Shown here: one piece after another, positions 11,748-23,915 of the stretch | Numbering within the stretch: the first letter of the stretch is position 1 | How the letters are laid out: each line of letters begins with the position of its first letter | Assembly: GCA_037975125.1 (NCBI GenBank) | Contig: CM075852.1 | Location: 3,098,714-3,162,713, forward strand | Reading direction: 5' to 3' | DNA: 64,000 nucleotides | Source of the DNA: Latrodectus hesperus | Lineage: Eukaryota; Arthropoda; Arachnida; Araneae; Theridiidae | Made by a program: the position numbers and the translations under genes | The notes under the pieces: model-generated | The model's database searches: none | Told to the model about the DNA's origin: nothing | The model's input: only the letters and a program-made list of their open reading frames with translations

Positions 11748-12012
11748 CCTGAAAAGCTTGCGTTGTTGTTGTTGTCTTGTGTCAGCCAGGCTGACAATAT
11801 CGGGTGCGCTGCTCCACTTTTCCAACTGAACCCTATTTTGGTGTGGAGTCCGAATTCTCCAGGACACACATGCCATAGGTACCGTTTATAGGGTAGACAA
11901 CCATTCATAACCCATTCATACAAAGAAAGGATAGACAGAAAGTACATCCATGCCTAAACTTGGATTCGAACCCAGGACCTCTCTATCCGCCTCTGACCAC
12001 TAGACAGGGTAG
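11748..12012 (-). repeat. tRNA-headed SINE (family B-like)
   Basis: On the minus strand the head carries B-box GGGTTCGAATCC and the body starts GGCATGGATG, as in the SINE at 8543-9055. The other end has a GTTGTTGTTGTTGTC tail (CAACAA on the element strand). The A-box is degraded. Boundaries are approximate and no target duplication was assigned. Confidence 0.65.
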
Positions 12013-12019
12013 GCGGCGA

Positions 12020-14460
12020 CAAGTTTGGGTTTAAAAAAATCAAAAACCCTTTACAAATCGCCCATTGTTCCTACAATGGCTAACACAGAATTCGGATTCT
12101 TCCAATCCGAGGGTTTTATATTATTTACATTTATTTTATCTTATAGGAGTCTTTATGATTTATACACGTTGTTCTGGTTTAAACACAAATATTTTATGTC
12201 TTTGAAAATAACATTTAAAGATTGCTCGATCAGTTAAACTCTTTTAATTTCCTTGTGAATAATCCTTGTACTGTACCCAATACTTTAATTTGTTCCTTTC
12301 TGAACTCAAGTATTTCAAATCAAGTAATAATTTAAATCTTATCTTTTATGTATTTTATACTAATAATGGCCATTGCAGTTATACAGATAATATTATATCA
12401 AACTTTATTAATAAAATGTAATAATTACTTAACACAATATCATCTTTTAGATCATATGATTAATGTAACTTTGACACAACCCTTCACTCGAGAACCACGA
12501 TTATAAATCTATCTTCTTAAACCTCAATTAAATACTAATTTTCATTCCTTATATTGAATGAAGTCATTCACTTTCGAATTCAAGCAAACGAAAATTCTTG
12601 TAAAAACAAGCTTTCTTTCATTAAGTCTCTAAGAGGGAAGCTAATTTTTATGAATATGTATTGCAGTTTGTTGATGAATGTCGATATTTATCCCTTCGGA
12701 AAAAGCGTTCTGCCGGAAATCTTGTGGCTGTCATCGTGAAACACACATCATATTGAGAAGGTCCAGATGCTCTGCCATGTTTGGTAGCAAGAGTGATTTA
12801 AATGCATGTTTCTAAACTGAGACAGATGTTTTACGCGGGAGGATACTGATTTTGAACTCATGCGGTTAAATATGTTAGTGAATTTTAATTTTTACATATG
12901 TTATCGTAGTGACGATAAGATTCAGATTATGAGCAGTAATCTTTTGAATTATTTATTAAGTATAATAATTGATCTAACATCAAATGTCACTGTTCCCAAT
13001 TTTTCAAACTAGATTTAGTCTTAATTTTGTTGTCTTTCGAGAACTATAATTTATCTTTCTATTGTATATGTATTTATACTTATTTCAATATAAAGAAATG
13101 TGACTTAACTTGAATAGAGGTTCTATTAAAATTTTCTATTCGTTCTATTCTAATTACCTCACTTTTCTATGTAAATCACCAACGTGAATTACATAAGAAC
13201 CAGATTCCTAATTTTTTCATTAATGAATTTTAATTAAAGTACGCTGTCGATTTTGCACGTTGAGACTAATAAGTTACTCAATTTTTATGTAATGGAAAAT
13301 TAGTTGTTCTTATTCTGTTTTTTTCCTATACATTGCCATATTTCAAAATATTCAAGCTTGTATGTTAATCATTAAAATAGTTTTAATTAAACAAAATTCT
13401 AAAAACAATTTTAAATTCCAAAATAAGTGTAGAATAAAGTTTTAATATATATGATTATTGTCATAAATTTATTGTGTTCTTTATATATATATCGTAATTA
13501 ACATTAATTAGAATGAATCTCGTGATCAGTTCTATTCTATTCGTTAAAAATTAACAACAATATATAAATATTGTGAAGTCTAAGAGGCAATAAATACTCT
13601 GAGCTGAAAAAATATCTTTAAAATATATTTTTCAAAATAAATGTAAGCGAGTTTAAATTTTAGGATTTATTTGTGGAAATATACTGTTATTAAAGTGATT
13701 TCTATAACGAGTAGGCATTAGTGAAATTTTTGTTTACATAAGAAACATTCAGCTTCATTATTAGTTATAAATTATCATTAATTCATGAAAAAATAAATTA
13801 AACGTTTTAATATTTTTTAATATAGCTCTTAAATCTACACTAATTTCAAAGCTAACTTATGTCATCTCATCTCTTAAGAGAATGGCTTTATTACGAGCCT
13901 CATTTTTCAGGGTTACATTATCGTTAAAAGTGTTATTCAGTCTATGTAACTTCTCGCTCTGTTTTTGTTTTCTCTTCATCATTTAATACAGTGATGAATG
14001 CAGTCTTTTCGAAAAGTCGAGGATATTTGTCTATGTAATAATATTACAGTATCTTGAACTTTCGCGTAACAAACAAGATACCAAAGTATTTTCATCCATA
14101 CAAGGTCTGTTTGGCTGAATTCATTGCTGATATTCAGCCAAATATAAATACACGATATAACAGCTTGTATTTATAATAAGTTTTATAAATACAAATGAAA
14201 TAAGTAGAATGAGGAACATCTTGTAGGGGGATAAAACTTCTATTCTTACCCAACTTCGAATCGAACAATTAACATTTAGAATTGTTGATTAACGATAAAT
14301 CTGTGGACGCACTGCAAAATTTCTCAACATTTTTCAAAATTGTTCGTCTTATAAAAGCGCCAATGCCATATTCATATTTATCTTTTACCTTTCCTGGAAA
14401 TAATTGTTACTGTTATTGTTACGTGTTTTATTTGAATCCATCGGAACTAAAACATGATAA
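12020..14460. other. A+T-rich intergenic DNA
   Basis: No exon, tRNA-like box or terminal repeat was recognised. A small 11-bp-arm inverted repeat lies at 14110-14142. Confidence 0.5.
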
Positions 14461-14740
14461 TGATAACATGTGGTGGTGGTGTGTGGTGGGACTAATCCCC
14501 ATCTGGTCTAGTGGAACTAGACCAGATCCATGATATCAAAGACAGCCTAAAAGTCCAAAAGCAGATGTGGACTTTTCACAGCCTCCTCACGAGAAAACCC
14601 CAAGCACTTCTAGATGTGTTGCGGGCAAAACGGAGCATTGTCGCACTTGGGGCATGTTGGGTATTTTCTTTCACCGTCCTCAAAGATCATTCACTTCAAG
14701 TGGTCAGTAGAAAGTCGATGATAACATGTTTGTAGTGTTA
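14460..14740. other. GC-richer unidentified repeat-like sequence with perfect hairpin
   Basis: It contains a GTGGTGGTG run and a perfect 12-bp-arm hairpin with a three-base loop (14501-14512 and 14516-14527). Composition is unlike its flanks. It is probably a transposon fragment, family not recognised. Confidence 0.35.
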
Positions 14741-15904
14741 AGCCATTTGTTATTTATATGATTATCAAGGCCGCTGTTTTTCACCTCTGCCATTTTATTG
14801 ATTATGGGACAGATTTGCATGTTCCAGTATTCTGGAAGGAACATTTGTTCCAAAATGTATGGGTGAGTTTATATTTTGTTTATTCTTAATAATATATTCT
14901 GAAAACGTCACGTTCGACGAATCCGATTGTATGCAATTTTGGGTTTTTGATTTATCCAATTTGTTCCGGAGTCATCACTTTGTTCTCATTTTCAATGTAA
15001 TTCGTTTTGCTGTGGAAGTAAAACATTAATCTGGATTAAAAAGAGCTCTCGTTTTAATCTTACTCAGAGTCCACTTTCTTCTAAAATAAATAATAAAGTA
15101 AAAATTGCATCATATGCATTTACAAATAATGTTTCAATATAGTATAATGGAAACTCATCTATAAAAATTTTATATTGTAAACTTTAAAAAAGTAAAATGT
15201 ATATAGACTCGTATGCTTCATTTTTCAGTTTTCAACAGCAATAAAATTTCCCCCTCAATTTTGAAATGTTTCCATTCAGCTTGCTGTATCAAATTGCAGA
15301 AAAAAATACTATTTAGTATGACGGTAATCATTAAATTAGTATATTTTGCCAATTTTATTAATATCCAGTGCATAATTCTTAAGAGCTATAAGTTGAACTC
15401 AAACTTATAGCTCGCGAAATTAGCTTTCATTTGAAATACTCATTACTGTATGCTCATTTTAAATAAAAAAGAAGTTTAAGTGCACTTAAAAGAACAAGAA
15501 AGAAATGTAAGTCGCATAAATACTTGTCTTTGTTTTCTTTGCGACCCTTTCAGGATACATGCATTTATTTTCTCACAAACATACAAAACAATCATTTGAT
15601 TAAAAAGAAAAGTAGTTGTCTGAATGGTCATCAGTTCAAGAGTTTGAGAGTTAAGCATTCATCTCGAGTGCATTTATTGTAAGTTGAATCCACTTCGATA
15701 TGTAATTTCTAGTCTAATCAGACTTTAGGATCGTAGAATCGGTATATCCTAAAATAAACAAGTGTCGCTTCAGTTTTTCACTTTTTATTATCTACAACTG
15801 CTTCCACATTCTATACTAAAATCAAATTTTTATTTTATTTTCTACGGCCTTTTTCCTCCTAAAATTTAGGATAACTCAGTGTTAATTCTTCAACAAAATA
15901 AGGC

Positions 15905-16060
15905 AGAATTAACAGCCGAACAATTCATGGGTTCGATTCCCATCTCAGATTTGAATGTCTGTAATGATTTGGATTTTCTCTGTAAATTGTAGACTCCAGT
16001 CTAATTAGCCTTCTTGTGTAAAAATATGACAATTGAACGGCAAATTAACCAAACCAATAC
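15905..16060 (+). repeat. 5'-diverged SINE, family A
   Basis: B-box GGGTTCGATTCCC near 15930 is followed by a body that matches family A (TCTAATTAG, AATTGAACGGCAAATTAACC tail). The A-box region is degraded. It is a plus-orientation copy. Confidence 0.7.
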
Positions 16061-16125
16061 ACACAATATCTTTACAGAAACAGCAACTTCTTAAAAAAAT
16101 TAGGTTATATTTTATTAATGTATAG

Positions 16126-17035
16126 CAGGGCTTCTAAACTTTTGTAATTCACGACCCAATTTATGATTGCGAGTTTCTTAACGACCCCATTCAAATATAA
16201 AAGAAAAATAAATTAATATTTTTTGATGATTTATTTATTAGGTAACAATATACATATACATATAAAAATATATAAGCTTAGAATTCGTTTTGAAACATAC
16301 AAAAATCTAAAATTAAAAATTGCACAGAAAATTATAAAATTGTATTTATTATAGTTAAAAAATAAAAGTGGATTCTGACCGCCTCTAATTCTCTCGAATA
16401 TATTCAAGTAGTTGCGTGGTAAGTATTAAATTATGTAGTTATCAGATAATTATTATAAAAACGTGTGAAATATTTAAAACTATTTATTAAAAAATAATAA
16501 ACTTAAAATCTTAAAACAAATCGTTAAATGCCTTAGCAACTTGTATTTTTTAACACTACTACTTTCACTGATAAAAAAATTAATTCAATTAACTGGCTGG
16601 TGGTAGATCCAACAATATACGAGTATAAATGGAAAAATTTTCTTAAACTGACGAATTCGGAATAACATGCACTTCGTTCACAATCAAACAATGGCTAAAT
16701 GAGAATAAAACGAAATGTTTATATAGTTTCTTCAGCAATAATACCTAGAAATTTTGTTGATAATATTTCTCAGGATCATTTCGGTTTTCGGTTTGTACTG
16801 CATTTCTATTAAGAGTATTATAATACTCTTAATAGAAATGCAGGTACAAACAATCTTTCCGATTTAGAAGATTTTATGATATATTTATCTACGATAATTG
16901 TTATTTTATCTTTATAACAATAATTTTACAAGTTAAAAAACATTTTCTGTTGAATTGTATTTTTATCTCTCGCGACCCCAGAATTTTGCTACGCGACCCC
17001 AAATGGGGTCGCGACCCATAGTTTAAGAAGCCCTG
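16126..17035. mobile_element. Non-autonomous hAT transposon (MITE-like), 910 bp
   Basis: Terminal inverted repeats CAGGGCTTCTAAACT (16126) and AGTTTAAGAAGCCCTG (to 17035) are flanked by a perfect 8-bp duplication ATGTATAG (16118-16125, 17036-17043), the hAT signature. Subterminal CGACCC words recur at both ends. The interior is A+T-rich without a transposase frame and contains a long palindrome at 16791-16851. Confidence 0.93.
16791..16851. repeat. Zero-spacer palindrome inside hAT element
   Basis: Arms of 30 and 31 bases meet at 16820/16821 with a single one-base indel and no loop. Confidence 0.94.
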
Positions 17036-17783
17036 ATGTATAGCAATATTTGTATGTGCTATGATTAAATTACACAAACATGTTCCTTAAATTTTTTACA
17101 AAGTGATGTTTAAAAATTAATTACACAATGAAAAATTATTAAAACAAATTGTTTGAAGTTTTGACTTAAAATTTCTAATATTTAAAACTTCATAAAGAGC
17201 AACTAGTGTCTTTTATGTTCCTTAAATTTTTATGTTTTAGTTGATGGGATTGATTGACATTTCAAAAAATATCTTAAAATGTTTCATTGCTTTTCAAAGA
17301 TTTCGAAAGAATGCTTAGAGACAGTTTATATACCACTACCTTGGTTAAATAAAATTTTAAGATAATTATCTTGTCAAATGTAATTCAAAAAAATTTGAAT
17401 AAATAATGAAATGTTTATAACATCAAATAAGAAAAATCATGATGCAATCGAATTCTATAAAATAAAATATTACAGCTGTGTAGCATTATTCAAAGGAACA
17501 GCACGTGTGTGTGTGGTTATTGTTTTGCCTCCATTCATCATTATGTAAAAAATGGAATTTTGAAGGATTTATTATCAAACACAAAAGCCAAATAATTATT
17601 TTTTATACTTTGTGTGCTTGATAATATAAACAGATCTTCATAATTAATCTCGACATGACAAGTGAATTGAATATTAAAATATATATGAAGATACCTTTTA
17701 TCATCAATGTTTTTGAATGATGAAAAATGAAAGGATACTAGGTATTTAGCTGCATGTATACATAATTAATCCATTTTATAAAA

Positions 17784-17806
17784 TTTTTTTTTTTTTTTTT
17801 TTTTTT
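17784..17806. repeat. Poly(T) run
   Basis: An uninterrupted run of about 23 T, flanked on both sides by TATAAAA. Confidence 0.95.
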
Positions 17807-17909
17807 ATAAAACGAAAATTTAATTTGCTTATTAAAGATTCAAAGCAATTATTTACAGCAATCATTTTTATATGATATCATAAATTTCCCTGGTTATGTA
17901 TTAATTTGC

Positions 17910-18165
17910 TTTAAATTTTAAATTTAAAAATAAAAATTTAAATTAATAAAAATTTAAATTTTAATAAATAATATTAATTAAAATTAAAATTATTTTTAAT
18001 TTCTAATTAATATTAAAAATAAAATTAAAATTTTATTTTAATAAAAATTAAATTTTTATTAAAATAAAATTTTAATAAAAATTTAAATTTTAAATTAAAA
18101 TTTTAAATTTTTATTTAAAATTTAAATTAAAATTTAATTTAAATTTTAAATTAAAATTAAATGTC
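17910..18165. repeat. Almost pure A/T block
   Basis: About 250 bases are made of interleaved AAATTT, TTAAA and AATTAAA words with essentially one C and no G. Unlike the microsatellites it is not periodic. Such tracts are strongly bent and easily unpaired, resembling matrix-attachment DNA. Confidence 0.9.
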
Positions 18166-18558
18166 TGTAATAAATTATTTGTTTTATTACGTACATCTAA
18201 TTAATGTTTTATGAATTTAACTTCATCAACTTATTATACTTAATAATGCAGTGTGTTTTCTAAGATTAAAATTTTTGTTTCATTAAACAATTCCAAAACA
18301 TAGATACAATTTCTGTACTGTGTAAAAAATTGTATAATGCTGATTTAATGCTCTGCAATACGTGCTTTTCAAATGTGTGACATTAATAAACAGTATAAAA
18401 TAACGTAGCAAGAAATCGTCGTTATTGAATGGAAAGCTTTGGATTTCAGTAAGATATTAATCTGACACAGATTAAACCAGTTCAAGATAGTTAGATAAAA
18501 AACGAAATTAATTTAAAATTAATTAAAAATCAATTTATAATTATTTTAATAAAGAAAT

Positions 18559-18725
18559 TGTGATTCAGTCATTTTTTGTGTTATAATTAATGAAGAATTC
18601 TTAAATGATTGGCAGTTTCTAGAAATATCTCTTTTAATTAAAAAGTGTGATTCAACCAATTTTTGTGTTATAATGAATGATGAATAGTTCTCAAGTGACA
18701 TTGAGGCTTTAGAAGTCATGTACTG
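18559..18725. repeat. Degenerate tandem duplication, period about 87 bp
   Basis: The unit beginning TGTGATTCAGTCATTTTTTG at 18559 is repeated at 18646 (TGTGATTCAACCAATTTTTG), with similarity continuing through TGTTATAAT and AATGA. No coding content was seen. Confidence 0.6.
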
Positions 18726-19654
18726 CTTTTATGACAAATTCAAGTAAAAGAAATATTTGAATATCCTAAAAAACACTTTATTTGAATAGCATAAAACTTA
18801 CTTTATTTGAATAGCATCATATATATAAATTCATTATTAAGTCTCTCTCCTTCTCTAATTTTACTTAAAACCTTCCTTCTATAGTCAATTTGTATTGGAT
18901 TCTTAATTTGGTCAGCTGTATCAGTTCGATTAAGGAAAAAGTTTGTAGTTTTAATTAACCGCGAAGAAAAATTCCAACTCTTAAATCGTCGGCATAGAGC
19001 AAAAATATGTTGCACAAAAATTTCTAATGATTTCAACTTAAAAATTTTGTATTTATCGATAAAGTTAATAATACTTGGCTCCTTTCCTTTCCAAGCAGAG
19101 AATTAGCACGGACAAAGATAAGGAAAAGAAAAATCTCAAAACTGATCAAATAACTTAAATATAAATTTTTCATGACAATTTCCTTTCTTAAAATTATTTA
19201 AATGAGTTAATAGTATCAGAAAATCATAGATTTGCTGTTAATATCAAGCAGCGTAATAGAAGTGTTAGTTGTCATTGAGATTTCAACAAACTTCAATGTG
19301 AAATTATTGTGCACCTATTCAAAATAAAAGTTCTGGATTTTTATCTCAAACTTTGTTGTAGCCTCGAAGTCCATAGTCGCGTTATACTCGTGACAAAATT
19401 CCTGCTAAAATATGTAATAACCGGGTTCAGAGAACATCTGGAAATCGAACATATTTTTAAGGGTCCCTGGAACTTCTAGAATTTTGACTGGACTTCTTGA
19501 AAATTAAGAATTACTCTTGAAAATTAAAATTTTACTTATCTTGATGCATTTTTTGTTAGAAAATATTATAATTTATTTTGAGTTTTTATTTCAATATTTT
19601 AAAATTTGTAATAAAACTGTCCAAAAACTTAATTGAATATTAGTTTTTAACGTT

Positions 19655-19670
19655 ACCACCAGATGGCGGT
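19655..19670 (+). promoter_or_regulatory. Candidate CTCF-type site
   Basis: ACCACCAGATGGCGGT resembles the core bound by CTCF (CCACNAGRTGGCG). It is a GC-rich word in very A+T-rich DNA. This is motif resemblance only. Confidence 0.3.
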
Positions 19671-20071
19671 ATGATCGATGTTTGATTGTTGTAATCATAA
19701 CTGTAGGCCAAAATAAAGATCTAATTCAGCCACAATAATTTCATGATAATCCAATTTAGTCAGGACCGGATATAATAATTAGATTTATGTGTGTGATATA
19801 AAATCATCTCCAACAAAATCGTCTTGTTCTGCAATCAAACGGGCGATTTTATTGATTATTTTTGTTTGTTTGATTTCTTTATATTATAAAAGATTTACTG
19901 AATATTATTATTTAAATATAAAATTTTTCATTTTAAATATCCTTTCTGTTGCCTATTATTTCAATGTATCGGAATAAATTTGTTTATCAACAAGAAGTAA
20001 CAATCGAAATAAATTATTTACTTTGCCTGGTGAAAGCGTTTTTTCAATGACCAGTGGACTCTAGGTAAGTC

Positions 20072-20096
20072 ATATATATATTTATATATATATATA

Positions 20097-20151
<55 letters not shown>

Positions 20152-20155
20152 GTAG

Positions 20156-20204
<49 letters not shown>
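20072..20204. repeat. Compound (TA)n(TG)n microsatellite
   Basis: TA runs with TGTG interruptions end in about 13 TG units. Confidence 0.97.
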
Positions 20205-20208
<4 letters not shown>

Positions 20209-20620
20209 AATTAAAAGATATGAAATTCTATTGAATTAAAGAAATAGAAAAGCCTAGAATATATGTATGTAAAATTGTTAAGCGTTTAAAAGTAAATAAT
20301 AGAAAATTTTAAAATAGCTTATATTAAATATTAATTTGGTAAAAAATTATTCCTGGGAACTTTATGTAATAATTGTATTTGTTTTGAGAAAGTTTATTGA
20401 TATTTGAAAAGGAATTGCTATATATATCTTGAAATACTCAATCAATTAATAGATAGGAATCTATTATAAAGGTGTGTGTGTGTAAAAACTAAAACTACAT
20501 ATAATTTTATTTAATGTATAATCCAGTAATATGAAGAATATAAACATTAAATATAATTCTATCTTAAAAATCTGTAAAACTTATAATTTAAAAATTTTAA
20601 TGGTCCTTGTCGATATAAAC

Positions 20621-21096
20621 TAACCATAAAGTGGATGTTTTGTTTTTTCACTATGTTTTTTCTTTGATTGTGTTTAATTTTGGAAATAATATTGCTAAAG
20701 ATTTGAAAACTAATTATTTAGAATAGATGATTTTCATATAATTTTGAAAACTTTTACTAACGGAAAAAAATTAAAAAAGTACTTCTTTATTTCTGGTAAA
20801 AATCATAAAAATATTTTTTCTCAACGTCGACAACACTCAGACATTCGATGCAGAACTTCGATCGAAGAATGCGATTTGAAGCATCTCTCTCCATCAGCTG
20901 CCAGCTTTCAAACAGTAGTTTGAAAGCTGGCAGCAAATTCGTCAACGAATCGGATTTATGACGCCATCTCAATACATTGTGTGACGTAGATGAAACGTTA
21001 TATGACATCATGTATATGTTAAACCAATGAGGATTGTAATAAAGTGGCGTAATTATAATCTCAACTGGTACGAAAGAAACAATCACTTTATGGTTA
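20621..21096. mobile_element. Tc1/mariner-type MITE, 476 bp with flanking TA
   Basis: The ends are inverted: TAACCATAAAGTGGATGTTTT at 20621 and the complement of TAACCATAAAGTGATTGTTT at 21096, each starting with TA. There is no transposase domain. The interior contains a perfect 17-bp-arm hairpin (20897-20913 and 20918-20934). A 99-codon minus-strand frame across it shows no family motif. Confidence 0.75.
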
Positions 21097-21145
21097 ATAA
21101 AATTATAATTTTTGCAATTATTTATTTACATTATTTATAAATATA

Positions 21146-21936
21146 CGAAGTATATCCAGAAAGTAAGTTCCGTTTGGTAATAAAATTAAATTGTGTACAG
21201 ATACAGAAAAATTATTTATTGCACAAAATTCTACAGCTCTTAAACTACATTTCCACATAACTGCCGAAATTTTGCAGGCATTTGTCATAGCGTGGCACAA
21301 GTTTTTGTATACCTTCGTCATAGAAGTTTGCCGCCTGTGTCTTCAACCAATTGGAAACAGTTTCTTTCAGCTCTTCGTCATTGTTGAAGTATTGACCACC
21401 AAGGAAAGACTTGAGATGTAAGAACAGATGAAAGTCTCTAGGAGCGAGGTCAGGTCTGTACGGATGATGGTCAATTCCATAGCGAGAGCAGTAATTGTAA
21501 ACTTGCGGTTTTCCTGGATCTTGTCATCAATCGCGTGAACCAATTCTTCTGTAACCAAAGATAGACGCCCACTTCGTTCTTCATCGTGCATTTCACTACG
21601 TCCTTCATTGAACTGTCGGGCCCATCTTCTTACCATAGAATGACTCATCACATTTTGTCCGTAAACTTCGCAAATTTGCCGATAAATTTCAATTGGTTTC
21701 ACTTTCCTAGCATTCAGAAAACAAATCACAGATCTGATTTCACAAGCGGCGGGTTTTTGAATCAACACCGATATTGTAAACAAGCACGAAAAAGCGTACG
21801 TGGCTGACAGCGATCTCAAAATGGCGCACGTTTCTTATCCTTGATAAAGAGCGTCTACCGCGCATGTGCGGAACTGCGATCACAGCGCTGCAGCAGAGAT
21901 AAATTGAAACGGAACTTACTTTCTGGATATACCTCG
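21146..21936 (-). mobile_element. mariner transposon with internal deletion, 791 bp
   Basis: Inverted ends of 30 bp (CGARGTATATCCAGAAAGTA...) match with one mismatch, at 21146-21175 and 21907-21936, and are flanked by TA. It encodes a broken mariner transposase on the minus strand, described next. The distance between ends is about 0.5 kb short of an intact mariner. Confidence 0.92.
21210..21820 (-). pseudogene. mariner transposase remnant: HTH domain fused out of frame to C-terminus
   Basis: The 5' part (about 21500-21750, read right to left) encodes ARKVKPIEIYRQICEVYGQN and VRRWARQFNEGRSEMHDEER, the N-terminal HTH region of SETMAR-type mariners. The 3' part, in a different frame from about 21475, reads DHHPYRPDLAPRDFHLF through to LVPRYDKCLQNFGSYVE. 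The block carrying the first two catalytic aspartates is deleted between them and the junction shifts frame. Confidence 0.88.
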
Positions 21937-22531
21937 TAATTAAAAAATATTGCATATGCATAAATATATGCATATTTGGTTAAGAACAATTTTTAAAATA
22001 AAATAAAATTTATTTAACATCAATGTCGATACCTCCTGGAAACTTTTGATTTGACTCCTGGAACTCCTTAAAACTTCTGGAATGTGATTCTTGGAAGTTT
22101 GTAATAATCCTATAATATAAATATATATTTCGTTTAATTGATGATACCCTTAGTCTAAAATATTTATACAGTGTGTGTAAAAAGTATTCATACAGTACTA
22201 CAATTGATTTATAAAAGATCCATTCATAAAAATTATAAACATAAATTCCATTTTAATTAATAATAAATACATAATAGAACATATTTTGACTAGTTTCATG
22301 TGAAATTTTCAGAAAAATACTTTTATACATAAATAAATATTTACAAAACTGTAACAATCCAACATCCTGTGGTGTAAAAAGTATTCGTACACTAAAAGAA
22401 ATGCAAATTGTTTTGTTATATTTTGTTATTGGTTTAGCTATTAAGATGTAGTTAATTGACGTTATCTTGTAATTTACTTAAAAGGTTCTTCAGTAGAAAT
22501 TTTAATGAAGTGAGAAACTAGAAATTTTGTA

Positions 22532-23420
22532 ATGGGTCGTCAAAGTAAAGCGACAAGTGTTTCCGAAAGAGAACTGTGATTTTAAAGCTCCGTAAAAATG
22601 GTAAATCGTAGAACAAGTTTTCTGATCTGGTTGGTAGACCCCGTTCAACTGTGCTGTCTATCATAAAAAGTTTGCTGCCACTCTAACGGTTCAAAATAGT
22701 TCTCGTACTGGGCGACCATGTCTATTGACATCATCTGACCGACAGTTTCTGGTACGTTCATTAAAGGAGGATCCCAAAATAAGGGCTCCTACATTAACAT
22801 CAGAACTGAAGAACATGGGAACAGCAGTCTCCGTAAGTACTGTTTGAAATGCATACAGAAATGCAAATTTCCATGGCCGTGTTGCGAGACGAAAATTCTT
22901 TGTTAGTGAGAAGAATCGGAAGCTGCGATTGTCTTTCGCCAAGCAATACGTTATGAAAGTCCAGATTTCTGGAAAAAGATTATCTTTACAGACGAAAGAC
23001 AACATATTTGGATTGGTCGGGAGACGAATGTTATGGAGAAAGCGCAATACAGAAATGCATTCTATGAATTTAATGCCAACAGTGAAACATGGTAGTGGAA
23101 GTCTGCTTGTTTAAGGGTGTATGAGTGCTTCTGGGGTGGGCAAATTATTCTTTATTAAAAGCATTATGAATCATCAACTTTATATTGACATTTTAAACAA
23201 TAATTTAGGACCTAGTGCAACAAAAATGGGCTTGAATGGTAATTACGTTTTCATGAATGATAACGACTCCAAGCACACAGCCCTAAATACAAGGCTCTGG
23301 ATACTATATAATGTCCCAAAGTTCATGAAACTTCGTCCTCAATCGCCGGACTTCAACCCCATCGAGAATTTATGGGACGTTCTTGATAAAAATATTAGAT
23401 CCAGACATATTTCTAATTAA
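22532..23420 (+). pseudogene. Tc1 transposase pseudogene (DD34E type)
   Basis: The start MGRQSKATSVSEREL is followed by an HTH with GRPRSTVLSIIKK, then IIFTDERQHIWIG (first D, about 22973), FMNDNDSKHTA (second D, about 23250) and SPDFNPIENLWDVLDKNIR (E, about 23343-23400). Several frameshifts and stops, including one soon after the start, make it non-functional. Confidence 0.88.
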
Positions 23421-23538
23421 AATGATTTAGAATCAGCTCTTAATCAAGAATGAGACGCCATACATAGCTCAATAACCGCAAATTGGTGGAATTGCTGCCA
23501 AAGAACACTCAAGGTAGTTATTCGAGTTTAAAGATATC

Positions 23539-23761
23539 ATGGGCGCTCCGTGGCTGAGTGGTCAAAGTATCACTCCGCTAATCGCTTGAGAGCGTAGGAG
23601 TGTGGGTTCGATTCCCACCGTGGCCCTGGGTGTTTTCTTCGTTATTCTTCTGTAATTGTACATCTGTCATTGTGCTATTTGTCCTATAATCGACGAAGAC
23701 TTACAAGTGGATCTCAAGAATCAAGCATACAAGTCTGAATATATGTAATGTAATAAATAAA
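23539..23761 (+). repeat. tRNA-headed SINE (family D) inserted in the Tc1 element
   Basis: Head: A-box TGGCTGAGTGGTCAAAG, B-box GGGTTCGATTCCC near 23604. The body ends in an AATAAATAAATA tail. A 10-bp target duplication TAAAGATATC lies at 23529-23538 and 23762-23771. It has a tRNA-Leu/Ser-like outline but no closed acceptor stem. Confidence 0.9.
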
Positions 23762-23864
23762 TAAAGATATCCTACAAGGTATTAGCTGTAGTATTATGAT
23801 GGTGTTGGCCAATATATGCCTGATGTACGAATACTTTTTACACCACAAGATGTTGGAGTGTTTC

Positions 23865-23915
23865 AGTTTTGTAAATATTTATTAATGTATAAAATTAATA
23901 AATATTTACAAAACT
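23865..23915. repeat. Perfect hairpin, 22-bp arms
   Basis: Arms 23865-23886 and 23894-23915 with a seven-base loop. It lies in the right terminal repeat of the Tc1 element, and its left arm also matches TTTACAAAACTG in the left repeat near 22341. Confidence 0.92.

Noticed and set aside
18803..19036. 77-codon minus-strand frame
   Set aside because: No recognisable domain, no neighbouring exon evidence, and composition like the surrounding A+T-rich DNA.
20787..21086. 99-codon minus-strand frame
   Set aside because: It lies inside a MITE, extends into its terminal repeat and shows no transposase motif.
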